Assembly: GCA_042408925.1 (NCBI GenBank)
Contig: JBHOQO010000086.1
Span: 1-13,805, forward strand
DNA length: 13,805 nt
Direction: 5' to 3'
Origin: BPIH01 sp042408925
GTDB lineage: Bacteria; Chloroflexota; Limnocylindria; Limnocylindrales; CSP1-4
Shown here: in pieces, positions 8,073 to 13,674 of the stretch
How the letters are laid out: each line of letters opens with the position of its first letter
How positions within the stretch are numbered: the first letter of the stretch is position 1
Made by a program: the position numbers and the translations under genes
Notes under the pieces: generated by a model
The model's database searches: none
Seen by the model: the letters and a program-made list of their open reading frames with translations, nothing else
Told to the model about the DNA's origin: nothing

Positions 8073-8094
8073 GGCCGGCCAACCGCAGCCGGCC
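8073..8094. other. GC-rich hairpin upstream of cas3
   Basis: GGCCGGC at 8073-8079 and GCCGGCC at 8088-8094 form a perfect 7-bp stem with an 8-nt loop. No U-run follows on either strand, so it is not a standard intrinsic terminator. Function is unknown; it may arise by chance in such GC-rich DNA. Confidence 0.4.
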
Positions 8095-8125
8095 CGGCGA
8101 CCATGCTGTCCCAGGGCTGTGTCAG

Positions 8126-8156
8126 CTAGGTTGGCACGCCCCTAGGTTGGCACGCC
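8126..8156. repeat. Two tandem copies of a 15-bp sequence, 16-bp period
   Basis: CTAGGTTGGCACGCC occurs at 8126-8140 and, identical, at 8142-8156. It lies about 270 bp upstream of the cas3 start and 470 bp upstream of the HTH-TOBE gene. A paired direct repeat in a divergent intergenic region suggests a protein-binding site or a small tandem duplication; the sequence alone does not tell which. Confidence 0.6.
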
Positions 8157-8554
8157 GCGCGAGCGCCGCTCGGCCGACCGCCGGGCTGCTCCGCCACCTT
8201 CGACCCGAGGCGCCCGAGAGGCCGTCCGACCTGCTGTCGAGCGCCCGTCGCGCTGCCCGACGAGGAGCATCGGACGAGCTCGGACGGGGCTCGGCGCTTG
8301 CCCGGCGGTTCGGGAAGATCGGCATGGCGCCTGCCAGATCTCCCCGAAATCTTGCAGCGATGCTGCCGGAATGAATCGCGTGCGACTTCATCCGTGGCGT
8401 ACCCGCCGCCGGTCGGCGCCTCGGGCTCGTCGTCACGCGGGGGCGCGAGATCGAGCCGCTCGCCCCGGGTGTGTGGGCCGTCCCGGACTGGCGCCTCTTT
8501 GGACCGGCCGGCTAGGGCAGCCGCGAGCCCGGAGCGGGCAGGGCCCGGTCGGAT

Positions 8555-8566
8555 CGGCACGTGCCG
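8555..8566. promoter_or_regulatory. 12-bp perfect palindrome upstream of the HTH-TOBE gene
   Basis: CGGCACGTGCCG is a perfect palindrome 53 bp before the start of the regulator gene and 16 bp before a possible -35 element. It could be an operator, but palindromes of this length can occur by chance at this GC content. Confidence 0.3.
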
Positions 8567-8582
8567 CGGGCGGACAGAATAC

Positions 8583-8613
8583 TTGCTAAGAAGGCACAGA
8601 AGCCGCAAGATAC
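8583..8613 (+). promoter_or_regulatory. Possible promoter of the mod operon
   Basis: In a short AT-richer patch just before the regulator ATG, TTGCTA (8583-8588) resembles a -35 box and AGATAC (8608-8613) a weak -10, 19 bp apart. A start site 6-7 nt after the latter would fall at or next to the ATG at 8620, so the transcript may be leaderless; this fits the absence of a Shine-Dalgarno sequence there. Weak, by-eye match. Confidence 0.3.
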
Positions 8614-8619
8614 CTAGCT

Positions 8620-9063
8620 ATGCCGCCCGCGCTCGAGCCCGCCCCGACCGCCGTCCGGCTCGGCGTCGCCGCCGAGATGCTCGGGGTGTCCGTGGAGACC
8701 CTCCGGCGCTGGGAGGCCGAGGGCCGGATCGCCGTCGAGCGGACGGCCGGCGGCCGCCGCCGCGTCCCCCTCGCCGAGGTCGCCCGCCTCCTCGCCGAGC
8801 GACGGCGGACGGAGCGCCGCCGTCCGATCGCGGCCGAGTCGGCCCGGAACCGCTTCCCGGGGATCGTCACCCGGGTCGAGGCGGACCGGGTCGCCGCCGT
8901 CGTCGAGGTTCAGGCCGGGCCGCACCGGCTCGTCAGCCTCATGACGGCCGAGGCGGCGACCGAGCTCGATCTGCGGGTCGGGGACGAGGTCGTCTGCTCG
9001 GTGAAGGCGACGAACGTCGTCGTCGAGGTCCCGGCGGGGCGGGAGCGACGGCGGGGCGCCTGA
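8620..9063 (+). CDS. MerR-like helix-turn-helix regulator with molybdate-binding TOBE/Mop domain
   Basis: A 147-residue protein. Residues about 12-62 form a MerR/excisionase-type winged HTH (VRLGVAAEMLGVSVETLRRW, then EGRI and GGRRRVPLAEVARLL). Residues about 74-138 form one TOBE (Mop) domain: SARNRFPGIVTRVE, LVSLMTAEAATEL, LRVGDEVVCSVKATNVVV. TOBE domains bind molybdate or tungstate, and single-HTH/TOBE proteins are known next to mod genes. It probably senses oxyanion and controls modABC. The same SARNRxPG opening recurs in the TOBE domain of the ModC encoded downstream. modA begins 2 bp after its stop, so both are co-transcribed. No clear ribosome site precedes the ATG. It lacks the coiled coil of classical MerR dimers, so it may bind DNA as head-to-tail units. 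Confidence 0.88.
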   Translation: MPPALEPAPTAVRLGVAAEMLGVSVETLRRWEAEGRIAVERTAGGRRRVPLAEVARLLAERRRTERRRPIAAESARNRFPGIVTRVEADRVAAVVEVQAGPHRLVSLMTAEAATELDLRVGDEVVCSVKATNVVVEVPAGRERRRGA

Positions 9064-9065
9064 GC

Positions 9066-9887
9066 ATGCGACGACTCGCCGGTCGGCTCGGCGTGGGTCT
9101 CCTCGGGCTCCTCGTCGCCGCCTGTGCCGCGCTCGGGGCCCCGGCTTCGCCCGGCGCCTCCGGCCCCGCGGCCGCCTCCCCTGCCCCGCCGCTCCGGGTC
9201 GCCGCCGCCGCCGACCTCCGATTCGCCCTCGACGAGCTCGTCACCGCCTGGTCGGCCGCCCATCCGGGGGTGCCGATCGAGCCGACGTACGGCTCGTCGG
9301 GGAGCTTCTTCGCCCAGATCGAGCAGGGGGCGCCGTTCGACCTCTTCTTCTCGGCCGACGTCGACTACCCGCGGCGGCTCGTGGAGGCCGGGCTCGCCGA
9401 CGAGCAGACGCTTCGACCGTACGCCGTCGGCCGGATCGTCGTCTGGGTCCCGGCGAGCTCGCCCCTCGACGTCGAGACCGCGGGGGTCCGGGTCCTCGCC
9501 GAGCCGTCGATCCGGCGGGTCGCCATCGCGAACCCCGAGCATGCCCCGTACGGGCGGGCGGCGATGGCGGCCCTCGAATCGCTCGGCCTCGCCGAGGTCG
9601 TCCGCCCGAAGCTCGTCCTCGGCGAGAACGTCGCCCAGGCGGCCCAGTTCGTCGACTCGGGGAACGCCGACGCGGGGATCATCGCCCTGTCGCTGGCGAA
9701 GGCGCCGACCCTCGCCGGGCGGGGCCGCTACGCGCTCGTGCCGGTCGACGCCTACCCGCGCCTCGAGCAGGGGGCGGTCGTCCTCGCGGGGTCGGCTCGC
9801 GGGGCGGAGGCCGCCGCCTTCCTCGATTTCGTCCTGGGATCGGAGGGGCGGACGATCCTCGATCGCTTCGGCTTCGTGGCGCCGTGA
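9066..9887 (+). CDS. modA: Molybdate ABC transporter substrate-binding lipoprotein ModA
   Basis: A 273-residue periplasmic-type binding protein. The N-terminus has a positive start (MRRLAGR), a hydrophobic core and a lipobox VAAC with Cys20, so it is probably a lipid-anchored protein on the outer face of the membrane. After a Pro/Ala-rich linker the mature fold starts at LRVAAAADLRFALDELV, with GSSGSFFAQIEQGAPFDLFFSADVDYP and GENVAQAAQFVDSGNADAGIIALSLA, all typical of ModA and its oxyanion pocket. It would deliver molybdate or tungstate to ModB-ModC. The ATG at 9066 follows the regulator stop by 2 bp. An in-frame opening reaches back to 8298 but that part is the regulator gene in another frame. 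Confidence 0.93.
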   Translation: MRRLAGRLGVGLLGLLVAACAALGAPASPGASGPAAASPAPPLRVAAAADLRFALDELVTAWSAAHPGVPIEPTYGSSGSFFAQIEQGAPFDLFFSADVDYPRRLVEAGLADEQTLRPYAVGRIVVWVPASSPLDVETAGVRVLAEPSIRRVAIANPEHAPYGRAAMAALESLGLAEVVRPKLVLGENVAQAAQFVDSGNADAGIIALSLAKAPTLAGRGRYALVPVDAYPRLEQGAVVLAGSARGAEAAAFLDFVLGSEGRTILDRFGFVAP

Positions 9888-10378
9888 CCGGACGGATGGG
9901 CCCCGCCGCGGCGGCGGATAAGCGATTGGTAAGCGGGCCGCCTCGTCGACAGGACCAACAGCTCGATCGTCCCGGCGGCGCGGCGGGGGATAAGCGACTG
10001 GTAAGCGGCGGACGCGCGGGGACGATGGCGGCCCGCCCAGGGCGTCCGCGATCCGCGGGGGATAAGCGATTGGTAAGCGGGCCGGCGGCGGCGGCCGGGC
10101 GGCACCGGCACGGACGGCGTGTCGCGGGCACGCGATCGATGCGTGGCAACCGGCCGGCGGCGCCGAATAAGCGATTGGTAAGTGGGCAGCCCGTCGCGGA
10201 ACTGCGCCGGGTGAGCGTTACGACCTCGACGCGAGATAAGCGGTTGGTAAGCGGAGGCGCACCTGTGGCGGCAGATAAGCGGTTGGTAAGCGGAGGCCGG
10301 CGCCGTGGCGAGTAAGCGGTTGGTAAGCAGCGCGCTCCGGGGGCGAGCCGGCGCCGATAAGCGGCTGGTAAGCGAGCG
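9888..10378 (+). repeat. Intergenic direct-repeat block A (modA-modB), eight 20-bp cores
   Basis: The 491 bp between modA and modB hold eight copies of a core GATAAGCGATTGGTAAGCGG or close variants, all in the same orientation. They start at 9917, 9989, 10061, 10166, 10235, 10274, 10311 and 10356, i.e. spaced 72, 72, 105, 69, 39, 37 and 45 bp. Each core is two half-sites (GRTAAGCG) 11 bp apart. Variation is concentrated in the 3 bp between half-sites (ATT, ACT, GTT, GCT). The last core runs to within 3 bp of the modB ATG. No conventional gene is evident; a + strand frame (9884-10315) is open through six cores, see findings. I do not recognise this repeat as a described element. Confidence 0.9.
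10009..10060 (+). repeat. Structured 52-bp inter-core spacer, copy in block A
   Basis: The 52 bp between the second and third cores match two spacers of block B: 49 of 52 bases with 11292-11343 and 43 of 52 with 11220-11271 (counted by eye). It begins CGGACGC and later has GCGTCCG, an inverted repeat that encloses GGCGGCCCGCC, itself a palindrome around a central C. The repeated unit is thus 72 bp, core plus spacer, and occurs in both gaps of the operon. Confidence 0.85.
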
Positions 10379-11095
10379 ATGATCGACTGGCAGGCCGTCG
10401 CCCTGTCGGTCCGCCTCGCGGCGGCGACAACGGCGGTCCTCTTCGTCCTCGGCCTCCCGCTCGGCTGGTGGCTCGCCCGCTCGAGCGCCCCGTGGCGCCC
10501 CTTCGTCGAGGCGGCGATTGCCCTTCCCCTCGTCCTCCCGCCGACGGTCCTCGGCTTCTACCTCCTCCTCGCCATGGGGCCGAACGGGCCCCTTGGACTC
10601 CTCTGGTCGGCGGCCGGGCTCGGGCGGCTCGCCTTCACCTTCGAGGGGCTCCTTCTCGCCTCGGTCATCTACAGCCTTCCCTTCGCCGTCCAGCCCTTCG
10701 CCGTCGCCTTCGCAGGGCTCGATCGCTCGCTCCTCGAGACGGCTTGGACCCTCGGCCGCTCGCGCCTGGCGACGTTCGCAACGGTCGCCCTCCCGCTGGC
10801 CCGGGGCGGGATCCTGACCGGCCTCGTCCTCAGCTTTGCCCACACCCTTGGCGAGTTCGGGGTCGTCCTCATGGTCGGCGGCAACCTGCCGGGCGAGACG
10901 CGGACGATCTCGATCGCCATCTACGACCGGGTCCAGGCCCTCGACTACGACGGGGCGGCGGCGACGGCGCTGCCGCTCCTCGTCGTCTCGTTCCTGACCC
11001 TGGCGGCGACGTACGGCCTTCGGGGCGGTGGCTTCTTGCCGACCCTCGCCCGACGAACGGAACCGGCCGCTGAGCGCCGGATCCGGGCCGGGTGA
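10379..11095 (+). CDS. modB: Molybdate ABC transporter permease ModB
   Basis: A 238-residue inner-membrane permease. Hydrophobic segments lie at about 8-33, 43-66, 90-113, 145-166 and 195-214. The ABC-permease coupling loop (EAA motif) is ETAWTLGRSRLATFATVALP (about 120-139), followed by SFAHTLGEFGVVLMVGGN and ETRTISIAIYDRVQALDY, which is highly characteristic of ModB. It forms the channel that ModC drives. The ATG at 10379 directly follows the last repeat core (GGTAAGCGAGCGATG), where a Shine-Dalgarno would normally be; none is seen. It is separated from both partners by the repeat blocks, which is unusual for mod genes that are normally almost contiguous. Confidence 0.93.
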   Translation: MIDWQAVALSVRLAAATTAVLFVLGLPLGWWLARSSAPWRPFVEAAIALPLVLPPTVLGFYLLLAMGPNGPLGLLWSAAGLGRLAFTFEGLLLASVIYSLPFAVQPFAVAFAGLDRSLLETAWTLGRSRLATFATVALPLARGGILTGLVLSFAHTLGEFGVVLMVGGNLPGETRTISIAIYDRVQALDYDGAAATALPLLVVSFLTLAATYGLRGGGFLPTLARRTEPAAERRIRAG

Positions 11096-11167
11096 GCGTC
11101 GCTGTGGCCGATACCGTCGCTGTGGCCGATAAGCGAATGGTAAGCGGGTGCCCCCGGGCATCGACCA

Positions 11168-11185
11168 GGCGACGACGTCGTCGCC
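11168..11185. promoter_or_regulatory. 18-bp perfect palindrome inside block B
   Basis: GGCGACGACGTCGTCGCC reads the same on both strands over all 18 bases. It lies in the first, non-homologous spacer of block B. It could be an operator for a dimeric regulator or a simple hairpin; nothing else in the window matches it. Confidence 0.45.
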
Positions 11186-11398
11186 GGCGAGCCGCGGCCG
11201 ATAAGCGATTGGTAAGCGGCGGAGGCCCCGAGACGATGGCAGCGCGCCGAGGGCGTCCGCGAGCCGCGGGCGATAAGCGATTGGTAAGCGGCGGACGCGC
11301 GGGGACGATGGCGGCCCGCCGAGGGCGTCCCCGATCCGCGGGAAATAAGCGCCCGGTAAGCCGGTGATCCGTGGCCGGTAAGCGGGCGATGCGTGGGC

Positions 11399-11443
11399 GG
11401 TAAGCGAACGGTAAGCGAACGGTAAGCCAACGGTAAGCGAACG
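11399..11443 (+). repeat. Tandem 11-bp half-site array abutting modC
   Basis: The half-site GGTAAGCG (or GGTAAGCC) begins at 11399, 11410, 11421 and 11432, an exact 11-bp period with AAC as the 3-bp linker (GGTAAGCGAAC). The next period position, 11443, reads GATGAGCG and contains the modC ATG. The same register holds at modB, where half-sites at 10356 and 10367 are followed at 10378 by GATGATCG containing its ATG. One helical turn per unit suggests a protein polymer on one face of the DNA. Confidence 0.85.
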
Positions 11444-12622
11444 ATGAGCGACGGCGTCCTCCGGGTCGACCTCCGCCGCACCTTCCGCGGCGGCCCGACG
11501 ATCCGCGCCGCCTTCGAGCTCGACACCGCCTCGGGCGAGACGCTCGTCCTCTTCGGCCCGTCGGGGGCCGGCAAGACGACGGTCCTGCGCTGCCTCGCCG
11601 GGCTCGAGCGGCCCGACGAGGGACGGATCGCCCTCGGCGACGAGGTCTGGTTCGACAGCGCGACCGGACGGTGGCTCCCGCCCCAGCTGCGGCGGGTCGG
11701 CTATCTCCCCCAGGGGCTCGCCCTCTTCCCGCACCTCGACGTCGCCGGGAACATCGCCTTCGGGATCCGCGGGCTCGACGGGCGGGCGCGGGCGGCCCGG
11801 GTCCGAGACCTCCTCGAGCGCTTCGGCCTTGCCGAGCTCGGACGGCGGCGCCCGGCGGAGCTCTCCGGCGGGGAGCGCCAGCGGGTCGCCCTCGCCCGGG
11901 CCCTCGCCGCCTCGCCGCGGCTCCTCCTCCTCGACGAGCCGCTCTCGGCCCTCGACGCGCCGACCCGGGAGCGGCTGCGCCTGGAGCTCCGGGAGCTGCT
12001 CGCGACGGCCGAAATCAGCGCGATCCTCGTCACCCACGATCGAACCGAGGCGCTCGTCCTCGGCGATCGGGTGGCGGTCCTCGTCGACGGGGTCCTTCGG
12101 CAGGCGGGCCCGACGGTCGAGGTCTTCGACCGGCCGGCGGACGAGACGGTCGCCCGGGTCACCGGGGTGGAGACGGTCCTCGCGGGGGTCGTCGTCGAGG
12201 AGGGGGACGGGCTCGTGACCGTCGACGTCGGGGGGATGCGGCTGGCGGTCGTGGGGTCGGCCGAGTCGAGTTCGACGACGGCGGCGGGGTTGGCGGCCAA
12301 CGACGATCTCCCGGCCGGGCCGATCCCGGGCGAGCGGGTCCTCCTCACCATCCGAGCCGAAGACGTCGCCCTCAGCCTGCCCGGGGACGTGGCGCCCGCG
12401 CGCCCCGGGACGAGCGCCCGGAACCGGCTCCCCGGGCGCGTCGTCGAGCTCGAGCCGCACGGCCCGGTCGTTCGGGTTGGCCTCGATTGCGGCGGCGTTC
12501 GGCTCGTCGCCGCCGTGACCCGACCGGCGGTCGCCGACCTCGGCCTCGCCCCGGGCCGCCTCGTCGAGGCCGACGTGAAGGCGACGGCGATCGGCTGGAT
12601 CCGGGTCGGGCGGCGGGGGTGA
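11444..12622 (+). CDS. modC: Molybdate ABC transporter ATP-binding protein ModC
   Basis: A 392-residue ATPase. Walker A GPSGAGKT (38-45), Q-loop Q90 (YLPQGLALFPHLDV), signature LSGGERQ (140-146), Walker B LLLLDEP (160-166) and H-loop H198 (LVTHDR) are all intact. From about residue 240 a TOBE-like region follows, and residues about 325-388 form a Mop domain (SARNRLPGRVVELEPHGPVV ... VEADVKATAIGWI), which binds molybdate and can inhibit transport in known ModC proteins. It powers ModB. The ATG at 11444 sits at the end of the 11-bp repeat array with no Shine-Dalgarno. It is convergent with the CDF gene, 78 bp away; a short duplication spans its stop codon. Confidence 0.94.
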   Translation: MSDGVLRVDLRRTFRGGPTIRAAFELDTASGETLVLFGPSGAGKTTVLRCLAGLERPDEGRIALGDEVWFDSATGRWLPPQLRRVGYLPQGLALFPHLDVAGNIAFGIRGLDGRARAARVRDLLERFGLAELGRRRPAELSGGERQRVALARALAASPRLLLLDEPLSALDAPTRERLRLELRELLATAEISAILVTHDRTEALVLGDRVAVLVDGVLRQAGPTVEVFDRPADETVARVTGVETVLAGVVVEEGDGLVTVDVGGMRLAVVGSAESSSTTAAGLAANDDLPAGPIPGERVLLTIRAEDVALSLPGDVAPARPGTSARNRLPGRVVELEPHGPVVRVGLDCGGVRLVAAVTRPAVADLGLAPGRLVEADVKATAIGWIRVGRRG

Positions 12623-12716
12623 GGCCCGATCAGGCGTGCCGGAGCATGGCGGCGCCAACGGCAGGGAACCGATGGACGGGCGGGCGAGGGTGAGGCCCGG
12701 TCAGGCGTGCCGGAGC
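12619..12716. repeat. 27-bp direct repeat, 71-bp period, over the modC and CDF gene ends
   Basis: Positions 12619-12645 and 12690-12716 share 26 of 27 bases (start GTGAGGCCCG, end GTGCCGGAGC). The first copy covers the modC stop codon, the second covers the stop and last codons of the convergent CDF gene. The left copy therefore repeats, on the minus strand, the end of the CDF gene (LRHA and stop). Probably a small tandem duplication. I see no good intrinsic terminator in this 78-bp gap. Confidence 0.75.
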
Positions 12717-13600
12717 CGCTCCATCGCCCGCCGGTCGGCGTGCTCGAGCTGGAACGTCGAGTGGTCGATGTCGAAGTCGCCGGCGAGACAGCGACAGAGA
12801 TCGTCAAGGACCCGCGCCGGGTCGGCCTCGTTGCCGAGGACGACGTGGGCCGAGACCGCGTTCAGACCCGAGGTGATCGACCAGGCGTGGAGGTCGTGGA
12901 CGTCGGCGACGCCGGGCGTCTCGAGGATGTGGCGGCGGACGAGCTCTAGATCGACCCCCTTCGGGGTGGCTTCGAGGAGGACGTCGAGGGCTTCGCGGAG
13001 GAGGCGCCAGGTCCGGGGCACGATGAGGAGGCCGATCCCGACCGAGGCGACGGCGTCGGCGGCCGTCCAGCCGGTGAGGGCGACGACGAGGCCGGCGACG
13101 ATGACCGCCGCCGAGCCGGCGAGGTCGCCGAGGACCTCGAGATAGGCGGCCCTGAGGTTCAGGCTTTCGCGCTGGGCGTGGCGGAGCAGGGCGAGGGAGA
13201 CGGCGTTGCCGGCCAGCCCCAGGACGGCGATCCCGAGCATGAGGTCGGTGGCGATCGCCGGCGGTTCGTTCATGCGGCGCCAGGCTTCGACGAGGACGAC
13301 GGCGGCGACCCCGAAGAGGAGGAGGGCGTTGGCGACGGCGGCGAGGATCTCGAGGCGGAGGTAGCCGAAGGTTCGGTCCCGGGTCGGCGGGCGGGCGGCG
13401 AACCAGATGGCGGCGAGGGCGAGGCCGATCCCGGCGACGTCGGTGAACACGTGGCCGGCGTCGGAGATGAGGGCGAGGCTGTTCGCGACGACGCCGCCGC
13501 CGAGCTCGATGGCGAAGATGGCGAGGGTGATCGTGAAGACGACGGCGAGGCGGGTCCGGTTCGCGGCTGCCGCGGAGGCGGGTGGGTGGGCGTGGTCCAT
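12701..13600 (-). CDS. Cation diffusion facilitator (CzcD/ZnT-like metal efflux)
   Basis: A 299-residue CDF protein. Six hydrophobic segments (about 17-37, 41-68, 86-105, 119-140, 155-176, 181-195) are followed by a cytoplasmic domain with VHDLHAWSITSG and HSTFQLEH. Transport site: HxxxD in TM2 (H50, D54 in SDAGHVFTDVAG) and, in TM5, ExxxD (E155, D159 in YLEVLGDLAGS) where zinc CDFs usually have HxxxD. It exports Zn2+, Co2+, Cd2+ or a similar metal by proton exchange; the metal cannot be told from sequence. I chose the ATG at 13600, with GAAGG 5 nt upstream; an in-frame ATG at 13711 would add a 37-residue tail without family character. Convergent with modC and not obviously related in function. 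Confidence 0.92.
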   Translation of the reverse strand: MDHAHPPASAAAANRTRLAVVFTITLAIFAIELGGGVVANSLALISDAGHVFTDVAGIGLALAAIWFAARPPTRDRTFGYLRLEILAAVANALLLFGVAAVVLVEAWRRMNEPPAIATDLMLGIAVLGLAGNAVSLALLRHAQRESLNLRAAYLEVLGDLAGSAAVIVAGLVVALTGWTAADAVASVGIGLLIVPRTWRLLREALDVLLEATPKGVDLELVRRHILETPGVADVHDLHAWSITSGLNAVSAHVVLGNEADPARVLDDLCRCLAGDFDIDHSTFQLEHADRRAMERLRHA

Positions 13601-13674
13601 CGTCGCCTTCGAGTATTCCACGGGTGAGCGGCGCGGCGGGTCGGCCGAGGTGCGGAAGGACCTCGGGGGAGCGG

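Larger units (their letters stand above)
7861..8619. other. Intergenic stretch between the cas operon and the mod operon
   Basis: About 760 bp divide the divergent cas3 and HTH-TOBE genes. Several open frames cross it on both strands, but none has a recognisable product or a good start, as expected by chance at this GC content. It contains a GC-rich hairpin, a 15-bp tandem repeat, a 12-bp palindrome and probably the promoters of both operons. Base composition and codon style change across it, so it may mark the edge of the CRISPR-Cas island. Confidence 0.6.
11096..11443 (+). repeat. Intergenic direct-repeat block B (modB-modC), four 20-bp cores plus half-site run
   Basis: The 348 bp between modB and modC hold four cores starting at 11128, 11200, 11272 and 11344, at an exact 72-bp period. 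The first three are GATAAGCGAATGGTAAGCGG or GATAAGCGATTGGTAAGCGG; the last is degenerate (AATAAGCGCCCGGTAAGCCG). An isolated half-site GGTAAGCG is at 11377-11384, followed by a tandem half-site run up to modC. The spacers at 11220-11271 and 11292-11343 are homologous to the block A spacer at 10009-10060. At the left end GCTGTGGCCGATA is repeated (11101-11113, 11119-11131; 18-bp period). An 18-bp perfect palindrome lies at 11168-11185. No conventional gene is evident. Confidence 0.9.

Noticed and set aside
7861..8082. Extended Cas3 N-terminus from an ATG at 8082
   Set aside because: The extra 74 residues show no HD-domain similarity and would include the probable promoter region. The start at 7860 or 7896 gives a normal Cas3.
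8126..8608. A 160-codon minus-strand frame upstream of cas3
   Set aside because: No domain, signal or ribosome site; composition rich in Arg, Gly, Pro and Ser as in antisense frames of high-GC DNA, and it covers the tandem repeat and palindrome.
8298..9065. Long + strand frame in phase with modA reaching back to 8298
   Set aside because: It overlaps the HTH-TOBE gene in another frame and has no recognisable domain. The ModA lipoprotein signal at 9066 fixes the true start.
9917..10375. Block A and B repeats as a second CRISPR array
   Set aside because: The core is only 20 bp and made of direct half-sites without a hairpin, distances vary from 37 to 105 bp, and several spacers are homologous to each other. 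CRISPR spacers should be unique and of near-constant length.
9752..12658. A 968-codon open frame on the minus strand through modC, modB and both repeat blocks
   Set aside because: It is antisense to two clear ABC transporter genes and is low-complexity, rich in Arg, Pro and Gly. The repeat happens to have no stop in any minus frame, so the opening is a composition effect.
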